This document shows, piece by piece, positions 39,601-49,597 of a stretch of 64,000 nucleotides of DNA. The notes under the pieces were generated by a model, which ran no database searches, had not been told where the DNA came from, and worked only from the letters and a program-made list of their open reading frames with translations. The position numbers and the translations under genes were made by a program. Location of the stretch: positions 74,754,284 to 74,818,283 of the forward strand of contig NC_090698.1 in the NCBI RefSeq assembly GCF_040954835.1. The letters run 5' to 3'. Numbering within the stretch: the stretch's first letter is position 1; every line of letters begins with the position of its first letter. The stretch comes from Lepisosteus oculatus. Lineage: Eukaryota; Chordata; Actinopteri; Semionotiformes; Lepisosteidae.

Positions 39601-42600
39601 TGACACCCCACCCCTCCCATCACGAAGGGGCAGACACACTGATAGTCCCGCCCACTACTTGAGATTGACACCCCACCCCTCCCATCACAAAGGGGCAGAC
39701 ACACTGATAGTCCCGCCCACTACTTGAGATTGACACCCCACCCCTCCCATCACAAAGGGGCAGACACACTGACAGCCACACCCATCGCCAGGGATGGAGA
39801 CATTGCCCTACCCACCAGGTGGGACTGATGCCCAGCTCTGCCTGGTACTGATGCCCCTCCCACTGCTTGGGACTCATGTCCATGTGGGACAAATGAGAGA
39901 CTGAGAGAAAGGAGGGAGGAGAAGCAGGACAGCGGAGACCAGAAGGGAAACAAAGGAGGAGACGGGAGAGGATTCTCAGGGGCAGGTGAACACACAGTGA
40001 ATGAGCACTCACGATATTCACAAATTAAAACAAACTGCTTATTAAGAAAAAAAATATTAAAAACCTAGAATTATAATACAAAATCCAGTAACAAACACAC
40101 AGGCCAGTGAATAATAAGATGACTAACTTGACTTAAAAGTCCCGTTTATGCAAGTTCATTCTTACAATCTCGGCCAGCCCAGGGAGAGAGAGAGAGCGCT
40201 GGCAGCTCAACGAGCACCACGGCTTCCTGTCTGCGAGCTCACGCTCTGAGGACGTGGAGCCAATACCTGCATGCAGCAGTTGTCGATGATCATGTTCTCA
40301 TATTTGATCTTGGGGTAGAATTCGGCCACCTCTGCACAGCTCTGCAGAAAGAGTCCGTCGCCAAGCTTCCTGCAGCCAGAGACACACAGTTAACGGCAGA
40401 CACGGCGCGCAGGACTGACAGAAAAGCAGCACGGAGACGGACTGACATGATGTTGGCCTTGTGCACCGCGGTGACCTTGCTGCGGCCCTTCTTGGTGGCG
40501 TAGTCGAAGGCGAACTTGGCGATGCGGCGAGACTTCTCCCGCGTGATGATCTTCAGACACGCGATCACTCCCGTCACACTCTGAGCGCAGGCAGGCGTGA
40601 AGGAGGGGGGAGGGAGGAAGCAGAGAGGGAGAGGGAAGAACACTGAGCATCCAAGAGCAGCCGAAACAGCTCTTTATCACACATCTGCCACTCAGGAACT
40701 GGGGCACACAGAGCTGCTGCACTCTACAGTATTACTGCAGTGAGAGGTGAGCCGTGAGGCCATGAGAGGTGAGGCAGCGAGAGGCAAGAGGTGAGCAGTG
40801 AGAGATGAGGCCATGAGGCCATGAGGCCATGAGAGGTGTGCAGTGATGCGGCGAGGGGTAAGAGGTGAGGCAGCGAGGGGTGAGGCGGCGAGGCAGCGAG
40901 GGGTGAGGCGGCGAGGCAGCGAGGGGTGAGGCAGCGAGGGGTGAGGCAGCGAGGGGTGAGGCGGCGAGGGGTGAGGCGGCGAGGCGGCGAGGGGTGAGGC
41001 GGCGAGGGGTGAGGCGGCGAGGGGTGAGGCGGCGAGGGGTGAGGCGGCGAGGCAGCGAGGGGTGAGGCGGCGAGGCAGCGAGGGGTGAGGCGGCGAGGCA
41101 GCGAGGGGTGAGCGGTGAGGCAGCGAGGGGTGAGAGGGGTGAGAGGTGAGGCAGCGAGGCAGCGAGGGGTGAGGCAGCGAGGCACCGAGGCAGCGAGGGG
41201 TGAGAGGTGAGGCACCGAGGCAGCGAGGGGTGAGAGGTGAGGCACCGAGGCAGCGAGGGGTGAGAGGTGAGGCACCGAGGCAGCGAGGGGTGAGAGGTGA
41301 GGCACCGAGGCAGCGAGGGGTGAGAGGTGAGCCGTGAGGCAGCGAGGGGTGAGAGGTGAGCCGTGAGGCAGCGAGGGCCATACAGTGTCAGAATGCATGG
41401 CACGCTGTACCTCGTGCTCCAGAGAGCTGTACTCCCCCTCAGTCTGCTCACGGATGATCACCAGGTCCAGGTTATTGTGCCGGGTGCTGTACCCCGGCAG
41501 ACTGTTCACATGGACCACATTTGCAAAAAGGTCCAGCTTCCGCCTGAGAAAGACAACAGCACAGCACATCACAGATGGTTCACTACCTGAAGTCCTGTTA
41601 AACCTACTGTTTATCACAAATGTTGCAATATGATGCACTACTTTTTAAACAACAGTAAAAGCTGTACTATGTGACTTTCTGTGAACTATAATGGTCTACT
41701 AAGTGAACCTTTACTGTCCTGTTCCATCTGATGTAGACAATGTGTAATCTTAGCCAAGATGCATCTTGAAATACTGACACTACCGCCCCAGTCTTGCTCT
41801 GCACTGTCTGGTGTGCGTGTCCTCTCTCTCGCGAGGGCTGTATGGAATAACTGCTGCCGTGTGCTTGCTGCATTTTCTTTCACTCACACATCAAAGCTTT
41901 CTAGTGATGTGAAAAGCAAGCCAACACCAGGAATTAACGTATGTGAAGCTCTAGGTTATTTTATTCTTTTGCTCCTTGCTTGAAATGTAATTGTATCATT
42001 AAAGTACTACAAAGCATGCTGTAATAAGTAATTGTGTATGACTACACAACTGTAATAATAACAATAATGATCACAGTTGTAAGTGAGAATGTATAAGAGA
42101 GTGTTACCACTTATTTTAATTTCAGCTTACATACTGTCACATGACGTTCTATAACGTTGGGTTTATCACTCCCCATGGATGCCAGACAGTGAAGCCTTAA
42201 GCATAACTGTGGAATGACGTAACAGGTAAAAAGCTATTTTTCCAGCAGTGCAAGTGTAACTCGAGTGCTATTCTCCAAACGGCACACACCAGTGAAGAGA
42301 AACTGTCTCTCCATCATCGCCTGTCAGCTGTACTCACCGCAGCCTCATCTCGTAGGAGGCCAGCTCGCCCTTGTACTCCATGGGTGTGTGGATCTTCCCT
42401 AGAGAGAGAGGCAGCAGGGAGGGACAGAGACAGAGAGTGAGACACAGAGTGATCAACAGCTGAGACAGTCTGATAGAAACAAAACCTGCACCAATCTGCT
42501 TAAGAATGAGAAAGTCTCTTCGCTTTGCAAACACAGTGAATAAAATCAGGTGTGCACATTTACACAGCCGGGGTTCATAATGCAGCCGTCGGAGTGAAGT

Positions 42601-45361
42601 GTATGGCACTACCGCCACCCCTGGAGCTCAGTGTCCCACTGACCACTGCTCTTTTCTCAGACCCCTGACCCCTGACCTCCAGCCCACAGCCCTGACCCCT
42701 GACCCCTGCTCCCTATCCCAGAGTCCTCAACCCCTCCCTCCCTCTCACTGCACCTTTAATGGCCACCCGGTTGGTCCTCATGGAGCCCAGCACTTCCTCC
42801 AGCTTGCCCTCACTGGCCGTGTTCTGTACCTCGCTGAGATGGAACTCCTCAAACTCCACCGGGACATCCCCGGCCTGCGAGAGACAGACAGGAGGGAGAA
42901 GGGACGCACCTTGAAAACAACTATTTCTCCAACATGGCTCTTCCCCACTGTTCTCTTGCACAAGGATGACTGAAAAGTGTTAAAAACGTGCCTTCCTTAC
43001 TCTCACCTTCTCAGACATGATTTTGTCGCAACTGGGTCTACCAGCAATGCTCTGGTGCTGCAACCGACTGCTGGGCAGCATCGGCGTCACGTTAAAGAGA
43101 AAGAGCCGCGAGCAGAGGCACCGATACAAATCCTCGAGCAATATACGCACAACACAGGCCCGTGGCCTCATCCCATTAGTAACTGGTCTTGTGTTCTTAC
43201 TGTCAGGATAAGAGAAGAATAAACAAGAACAGACAGCAGAGAAACCGAGCTGCACCTCCACCGGGCTGTCAGTGTGGTGTAACAGATACACAGCAGTACA
43301 GCTGTACGTTATGAGTGGGCAGACTCTGAGGGTGCCCAGAAAACCGCTGTGGGAAGTACTGTACAGCTGTAAGACGAGAGATTGTCAGGCGTTAATATAA
43401 GTTAATAAAAGCATTGGTATCAGACAATACTGTACGGCTAAATGTAAGGTTCAGACGTGCAAGATGCCCTGTTTGAGTGTTTAACAGGGGGGAGAACACG
43501 GGGACTGGTGTGTCTTCATGTGCGGTGTGGCTGTGTCCCAGCCCCCAGGACACGGAACAGAGGGAAGAGGGGCGAGAGTGCATTACCTTGAACACCTCCT
43601 TGACGGCGGTCATGAGCTCGGGTCCCACGCCATCCCCTGGGATCATGGTCACCCGAAATATGCTGTCAGCATGGGCAGGAGGCGCAGCCTGGGCAGACTG
43701 GGAGGCGCAGCACAGGCCATGTGCCACCCTGAGCCCACGAGAGCTCTGCTGGAGCCAGTGGGCGCTGAGACCCTACAACACACAGAGTCAGGACTGACGC
43801 AGAGTGACACACAGAGTGACACACAGAGTGACACACAGAGTGACACACAGAGTGAGCACTGACACAGCATTTTCACAGAGTGACACAGGGTCAGGATTAA
43901 CACAGCATTTACACACAGTCAGCACTGATGCAGAGACACAAAGAGTCTGCACTGACGCAGAGTGACACACACCGTCAGCACTGAGGATTAATATACAGAG
44001 TCAGCACTGACGCAGAGTGACACAGAGTCAGCATTAACACATTATTAGTACAGGCTCACACAGAGTCAGAATTAACACAGCACTGACACACCATTAACAC
44101 ACAGAGTCAGAATTAACACAGCATTAACACACGATTAATATACAGGGTCAGGATTGACACATTAGTACAGACACACAGAGCAGCACTGGGAGTTACAGGG
44201 GAGGACAGACTCACAGGGAGTGACAGGGGAGGACAGACTCACAGGGAGTGACAGGGGAGGACAGACTCACACAGAGCAGCACTGGGAGTCACAGGGGAGG
44301 ACAGACTCACAGGGAGTGACAGGGGAGGACAGACTCACACAGAGCAGCACTGGGAGTCACAGGGGAGGACAGACTCACAGGGAGTGACAGGGGAGGACAG
44401 ACTCACACAGAGCAGCACTGGGAGTCACAGGGGAGGACAGACTCACAGGGAGTGACAGGGGAGGACAGACTCACACAGAGCAGCACTGGGAGTGACAGGG
44501 GAGGACAGACTCACAGGGAGTGACAGGGGAGGACAGACTCACACAGAGCAGCACTGGGAGTGACAGGGGAGGACAGACTCACAGGGAGTGACAGGGGAGG
44601 ACAGACTCACACAGAGCAGCACTGGGAGTCACAGGGGAGGACAGACTCACAGGGAGTGACAGGGGAGGACAGACTCACACAGAGCAGCACTGGGAGTGTC
44701 AGGGGAGGACAGACTCACAGGGAGTGACAGGGGAGGACAGACTCACACAGAGCAGCACTGGGAGTCACAGGGGAGGACAGGCTCACAGGGAGTGACAGGG
44801 GAGGACAGGCTCACACAGAGCAGCACTGGGAGTGACAGGGGAGGACAGACTCACAGGGAGTGACAGGGGAGGACAGACTCACACAGAGCAGCACTGGGAG
44901 TCACAGGGAACGGGAGATGGCGATCCCAAACCTGGATCAACTATGGAAACTCCGTCTGAGCCCGTGCTCACACTCACAGTTGAGATGGAAGTTTTCATAT
45001 GCCATATTCACCGACTGCATTGCTGGACTAAGCCTGAAACACTGTATTCTCCAGTAAATCCTTTGCCATAGACTTGGTGGTATAGCCTGATACCTCAACA
45101 AGAATCATTCCAATTCGTTTTTGACTAAATTCAAACAAAAGCACTTGATCCGTATCTTACAAAGTGCGCCAGTCCGCACCAGCTCTGCATCTTCACTGCC
45201 TTTCAGGCCTGTGATAACAGGCAGGGCTCCAGCAGCCCCGTCTTCCCTCTCTCTCTCTCATACCCCAAGCCTACCCCCTCGTCTCCGTCTCTCTCCCGGA
45301 CCAGTCCTAACCCCCTCACCTTGCTCAGTGCTGACAGACCCCCTCTGATAGCCGCCGCCAT
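36586..45361 (-). CDS. idh3b: isocitrate dehydrogenase [NAD] subunit beta, mitochondrial
   Basis: Beta subunit of the matrix NAD-dependent isocitrate dehydrogenase of the TCA cycle, a structural/regulatory partner of the catalytic alpha chain. Shared exons (high to low): 45361-45320, 43772-43587, 42874-42754, 42398-42338, 41543-41411, 40580-40447, 40369-40267, 39376-39230, 38860-38766, 37890-37830. The last exon is either 37424-37335 or 36660-36586. All phases agree, giving 390 or 385 residues (human 383-385). Residues 1 to about 45 look like a mitochondrial presequence. Conserved blocks include [72 protein letters not shown] and [20 protein letters not shown]. The promoter carries a perfect CRE and an ETS site. 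Introns 1, 5 and 7 hold minisatellites. Confidence 0.97.
36804..36809 (-). terminator. idh3b: proximal polyadenylation signal, candidate for exon A transcripts
   Basis: AATAAA on the minus strand between the two alternative last exons, about 530 bases after the exon A stop. It would make exon A a genuine terminal exon. Confidence 0.45.
37335..37424 (-). CDS. idh3b: idh3b alternative terminal exon A (proximal)
   Basis: After CTGTGTCCCAG it encodes [20 protein letters not shown] and nine more residues, then TGA. It corresponds to the human isoform ending VRTRDMGGYSTTTDF. It joins exon 10 in phase 0. Confidence 0.88.
   Translation of the reverse strand: MKTRDLGGYSTTSDFVRAVIDNLHPTHLR
38470..38600 (+). 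mobile_element. old tRNA-like SINE copy
   Basis: GGTTGTGGGTTCTATTACC, then AATATTTCACTTGG and CATAAACAGGTACAAATGG, follow the layout of a tRNA-derived SINE family. The B box is degenerate. It resembles the antisense fragment at 400-490 and sits in idh3b intron 9. Confidence 0.4.
39055..39160. repeat. CACACTCT simple repeat
   Basis: A short (ACACTCTC)n run in idh3b intron 8, immediately preceded by GATGATCTCGGACTGTCAC (39040-39058), the core phrase of the 29513-30962 minisatellite. Confidence 0.85.
39475..39780. repeat. minisatellite, about 62-bp units
   Basis: Five copies containing CCCACTACTTGAGATTGACA and CACCCCTCCCATCACGA, in idh3b intron 7 about 100 bases upstream of exon 8. Confidence 0.92.
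40738..41390. repeat. irregular minisatellite GAGGGGTGAGGCAGC
   Basis: Units of about 15-31 bases with GAGGGGTGAGGC and GGCAGC or GGCACC segments fill most of idh3b intron 5. On the transcribed strand the array begins about 20 bases after the 5' splice site at 41410. Confidence 0.92.
43795..43855. repeat. short tandem AGAGTGACACAC
   Basis: Five 12-base copies just outside idh3b exon 2, followed by diverged relatives to about 44150. Confidence 0.85.
44175..44905. repeat. minisatellite, about 68-bp units (two half-units)
   Basis: About ten copies. Each alternates CACAGGGAGTGACAGGGGAG with CACACAGAGCAGCACTGGGA. It lies in idh3b intron 1. Confidence 0.93.
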
Positions 45362-45480
45362 GCTGCAGGTGTGCTTATGACCCTGACACCGGAAGCAAAA
45401 CTCTCCTCAGCAGTTCTGCTTCTGGGTCACGCCGCTCCTGCGCCCTGTAACGTGACGTCACAATACCGTGGTCGAATGGG
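45362..45480 (-). promoter_or_regulatory. idh3b: idh3b promoter with CRE and ETS/GABP sites
   Basis: Upstream of the ATG (minus orientation) are an ETS-type CCGGAAGC at 45389-45396 and a perfect palindromic CRE, TGACGTCA, at 45453-45460, about 95 bases before the start codon. GABP/ETS sites are common in mitochondrial-gene promoters (known). No TATA box is seen. Confidence 0.55.
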
Positions 45481-46235
45481 AAGAGAGCTGTCTGGCAGGG
45501 TTTATAATTAACCTTTAATCCGTATGACTTTTTTAAATGCTTTATTTATAACCATTAACAAAACACGAAAATCGTTAATTGACATTTAACGAAATAAAAT
45601 AGTGTGTAAACTGTCGAAGAAAACCCTTCACTCAGGTTAGGTGTGGTCAAGCAGAGTCATTTATTCATGCCCATGGGGAGGATACAATCATACAGATCTG
45701 AGCAGCTCTCATACAGATCTGGGGGTAACCTCTCCACCAAGATGGTTCATGCGAGAAGGGAGGGAGGAAGCAGAAAATCTGTGGGAAATAGAGGGCATAG
45801 GTCAATATCTCAAGAAACTGTGAAAAACATTATCATGTTTAAGTAAAGAATGTGATTTGCACCAGAAAAAAAGAAATTGTTGCTATGTAACTGGTACCGT
45901 GTCAAAATGTAATGAGATGTGATCATATATACTGTTTTAAGTATGTATATTAATGTAAAGCTTTCTAATTTGTGATGCCCTGTATTTTTTTGCGAAAAGA
46001 AAATAAAGTTCTTAAAAATCGAAATCGATGAATTTAATACAGTGAATTCACACAGGAAAGCTCATTCTAAATTTCCATATTAGGAGTTGTTTTTCTCTCT
46101 ACAAACATTTCTTTGTAATTGACCACATTATTCTTAAGAAGCAATTTTACCCTGAATATAGACAAAAGGAAGTAAACAGAAATAAACGTTAAAATAATGT
46201 GCTTGAATTGTCCTTTTATACTGTTGCTAAGCAGA
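45480..46235. other. intergenic; no gene recognised
   Basis: AT-rich. An AAAATAAAGTTCTT segment near 46000 may be the tail of an old retroelement. Nothing else is recognised. Confidence 0.35.
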
Positions 46236-46239
46236 AAAG

Positions 46240-46950
46240 GCATATGAGCAAAGGCAAATAGTCACTATATTAGGAACAAGTAATAGGTTTATTCCATGCT
46301 GAAAAAAAGAAGAAAGAGAACTCAACGTTTCGGCCGTGGAGCCTTCTTCAGGTGTGAGAGAGACAGGGCAGTAGGCAAAGGTAAAGTAGCGGGAGAACAA
46401 AGGCTGGGAGAGAGGAGGAGTGAGAGGCGGGAGCAGGGGACAGAAAGAGAGGCCAATCAAGAGGTGTGAAGTCAGAATGGGTGCAGAGAGGTGTGAAATG
46501 AAACTTCCCCAATGAATGGAGAAAATTTAAAAGAACAGTAGTCTGTCGTTAAGGGAAGGGAGAATGTGTGATCTTAGCTGCAGAATAATTTTGGTTTTGG
46601 TAGTCTTTCTGATGTATGAGTTCGGAAAACCGTCTTTGAGAACACAGACGGAGAGATTAGAGTGGTCGTGGCCGTCAGAGGTGAAATGAGAAACAATGGG
46701 CTTGGAGAGATCTTTAATCTTTACAGCCCTGACATATTCTCTGAAGCGGTCTCCGAGTCTCCTTCCTGTTTCTCCAATGTAGATGGCTGGGCATTCACTG
46801 CAAGAGATACAGTAAATAAGGTTGCTGAAGGTACAAGATGCTGTCTGGGTGATCCGGAATTGTCCTGAGGGGCCTTGAATGAGTGTGGTTTTAGATGTGT
46901 ACTTGCAGGAGATGCAGTGAGCTCTGTTGCAGGGGAAGGTACCCGGTGTG
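46240..46950 (-). mobile_element. Penelope-like element, 3' part
   Basis: The minus-strand frame from about 46945 to 46527 encodes the C-terminal endonuclease of a Penelope-like retroelement: a Cys/His linker (CNRAHCISCKY), then the GIY-YIG core LIYCISCSECPAIYIGETGR, RLGDRFREY and SDGHDHSNLS, ending at its own stop. After it come a conserved terminal region with a hammerhead-like core (about 46362-46323) and a TTTCAGCATGGAATAAACC end. The reverse transcriptase is absent, so it is a truncated copy. A terminal fragment of the family lies at 23290-23400. Confidence 0.85.
46323..46362 (-). ncRNA. candidate hammerhead ribozyme core
   Basis: On the minus strand, ACCTGAAGAAGGC is followed by a short loop, then GCCGAAACGTTGAG. 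This gives a CTGANGA box, a GGC/GCC stem II and a GAAA box in the hammerhead order. Penelope-like elements are known to carry hammerheads in their terminal repeats. Only the core was inspected; stems I and III were not modelled. Confidence 0.45.
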
Positions 46951-46959
46951 GATGGTTGT

Positions 46960-47780
46960 TCTGAAATTCAAAAATGATGCAGGCACATCTTTTTAAACTT
47001 GATATTTTATTCAAAGCCTGAATGCTCATGTAACGACTTCTAAATGTAAGACTTCTCAGTAAATGTCCACAAAGCTGGAGAGACGTATGTGGATGGTTGA
47101 TGGGTTCAGACCTGTGAATGCAGTAGTCCAGCTGGGGACGTCCTCCACATTGCCTGGTGCTCCTGTGTGCAGCTCTTCTTGGTGGATTTGTCCAGCTGTC
47201 TCGGGGAGCTGGGGGACAGCAGTGGTCAAGCTCTATACAGGCCATCTTTGTGGACTGACGGGAGATTGTCAGCTCATGGACCTCTTCTCCCCCCTCACCA
47301 GCTGAGCTCTGCAGCTCTTCCTGTGGCCACTGGCCTCACAGTCGATCCCTCTCCAATGTCCCCCGATCCTCTTCATCGTGCTCGGAGAGACAATAAGAGT
47401 CTTCTCCTGATCTGTGCCTTTATACTGTACGTCTTTATTCCAGATGTTTTGAAAGCTCCTTTGTCTTGATGGTTGAATCGTTGCTTGAAAGTCATTACCT
47501 GACCGAGGTGTATTTATTCTGAAATCACGTCAACCACTATCACTGCACGCAGACAGAAGCCACCCATCTAATTGCCTGGCACATTCAGGTAATGTTGTGG
47601 ACCTAAATTGATGTAGGTTAGTCTTAGCCAAGGAGCTGAAAACTAATGCAATCATGACTTTTCAATTTTTCATGTTCATTATTTACTTTTTTTCTTTTTT
47701 GCTGTTTTTAATGTGTGGAGTGGGTTGTGTATATAACACATATCAATTGCCATTTCAAATTCTCATGACTGCATACTCTA
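46960..47780. other. no supported gene
   Basis: Short open frames only. No splice-linked exon series or named repeat is recognised. Confidence 0.35.
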
Positions 47781-47783
47781 AAG

Positions 47784-48060
47784 CAGGGGTTCCCAAACTT
47801 TTTTGTCAGCTGAACCCCTCAAATACCCCCTTGAGATCTTAACTAAATCAAACTTTTCAATAAATGTAGGTAAATGCTACAGCAACCCTCTTAACAAGCT
47901 TCTTTTCACTTTGTAAAATATTGATATTACTACTGTTGTTTTTCTTATTCTTATTATTACGTTGTTGTTTATTAATAGGATTATTTAATTTGACATCACA
48001 GTCTTACGAACCCCCTGCAGTACCGTTGCGAACCCTAGAACGCCAGGCTGGGAACCCCTG
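47784..48060. mobile_element. non-autonomous hAT transposon (MITE)
   Basis: Terminal inverted repeats CAGGGGTTCCCA and TGGGAACCCCTG bound a 277-bp non-coding, AT-rich element. It is flanked by a perfect 8-bp target duplication, CTCTAAAG, at 47776-47783 and 48061-48068. Both features are diagnostic of hAT elements. The perfect duplication suggests modest age. Confidence 0.9.
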
Positions 48061-48339
48061 CTCTAAAGTAACAAGATGGGAGACTTGGGCGAGGGTCAGA
48101 ATACTGCTACAGGGCACTTTCAGTTGTTTCTATAAGTAGGTACTTGAAGCTCAGTGTTGCCCATCTGTGTTGGAGTGCCAGCCCTCTCTCTCCCTGTGTG
48201 TGGAGGGTCAGGGGAGGACAGCAGGGCGTGGGCGGGGCCTGCTGTCGGTCTGCGTGATGGTCAACACGTTAGCAGAGCTGAGCTTGCTCTTACCTCCCCT
48301 TGCTGACATGCAGACTCGGGGTGGGGCTCACAGTTCCAC

Positions 48340-48582
48340 AGTCACACCACAGGGAGAGGAGAGGGGAGGGGAGGGAGAGGAGAGGAGAGGAGAGAGAGCG
48401 GAGGGGAGAGAGGGGAGAGGGGAGAGAGAGTAGAGAGAGGAGAGAGGAGAGGGTAGAGGGGAGAGGGGAAAGAGAAGGGAGAGAGAGTGGAGAGGGGAGA
48501 GAGGAGAGAAAGGGGAGAGGGAAGAGGGGAGAGGAGAGAGAGGAGAGAGGGGAAAGAGAGGAGAGAAAGGGGAGAGGAGAGA
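48340..48582. repeat. purine-rich GAGAGG tract
   Basis: About 240 bases of almost pure G/A on the plus strand, which could adopt H-DNA. Open frames through it are artefacts. Confidence 0.9.
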
Positions 48583-48644
48583 ACCGCTCAGCACTGTGCA
48601 GCCTGTCTGCGCACAGCCAGCCCCTTCTTTGAGCAGTCCCCATC

Positions 48645-49140
48645 AACACAACTGTACCCCTGTACCCCCTGTACCCCCTACACCTCCTGTACCTCCTGTA
48701 CCCACTATACTGACTGACCCCCTGTACCCCCTACACCTCCTGCATCCCTGTACCTCCTGTACCCACTATACTGACTGACCCCCTGTACCCCCTACACCTC
48801 CTGTACCCACTATACTGACTGACCCCCTGTACCCAGTGTACTGACTGTACCCCTGTACCCACTATACTGACTGACCCCTGTACCCAGTGGACTGACTGTA
48901 CCCCTGTACCCCTTTACCCACTATACTGACTGACCCCCTGTACCCAGTGTACTGACTGTACTCCTGTACCCACTATACTGCCTGACCCCTGTACCCCCTA
49001 CACCTCCTGCATCCCTGTACCCACTATACTGACTGACCCCCTGTACCCCCTACACCTCCTGCATCCCTGTACCCACTATACTGACTGACCCCTGTACCCA
49101 GTGGACTGACTGTACCCCTGTACCCCTGTACCCAGTGGAC
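48645..49140. repeat. minisatellite of CTGTACCC / ACTATACTGACTGACC units
   Basis: An irregular tandem array upstream of the BNIP3-like gene, with variable numbers of CCTGTACCC and ACACCTCCTG subunits between ACTATACTGACTGACC blocks. Confidence 0.88.
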
Positions 49141-49289
49141 TGTGTCCTGAGATGGTTCAGGACAGGCGGCAGTTCCCCCGGAAACCCAGCATTGGATAGA
49201 GCTGTTAGACGATGGAAGAGATGTGAATAAACAGGTCACGTTGACTGTCTGTAAGGCCCGGCACTGTGAAGCACAGCTGGGAGACGCAC

Positions 49290-49597
49290 CCAGTGTTCAG
49301 GGCTGTGCTCAGTTCTTGTGCGTGAGCCCGCAGCGAGCCCGTCGCTCCGGCGCTTTGCGAGCGACCTGGTCCCGACGTCAGCGACGGGCCCGGTACTTCT
49401 CCCGGCGGCAGGTGTGCGGGGCGGAGCCGTCGGCCTCCCAGCCCGGTAGGGGATCCGAGCGACGCGGTGCCGACAGACACTGCCGACGTGCCGGCGTGAG
49501 CACCCGCACACTGATCCGCGGGGAGAGGGAGAGAGTCAGCCAGAGCGGGCAGCCCGCCGTGTCCAGACAGCGCGCAGAGCCCGACAGCAGCCCGACC
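49290..49597 (+). promoter_or_regulatory. bnip3: CpG-island promoter of the BNIP3-like gene with paired HIF-type sites
   Basis: A GC- and CpG-rich block. ACGTG at 49486-49490 and GCGTG at 49494-49498 lie three bases apart, about 100 bases before the ATG. RCGTG is the HIF core, and BNIP3 is a classical hypoxia target (known). No TATA box is seen. CpG richness continues into intron 1 to about 50360. Confidence 0.5.

Noticed and set aside
40692-41638. Long minus-strand open frames in idh3b intron 5
   Set aside because: Repeat translation of the GAGGGGTGAGGC array, overlapping the real exon 5 only by chance of frame.
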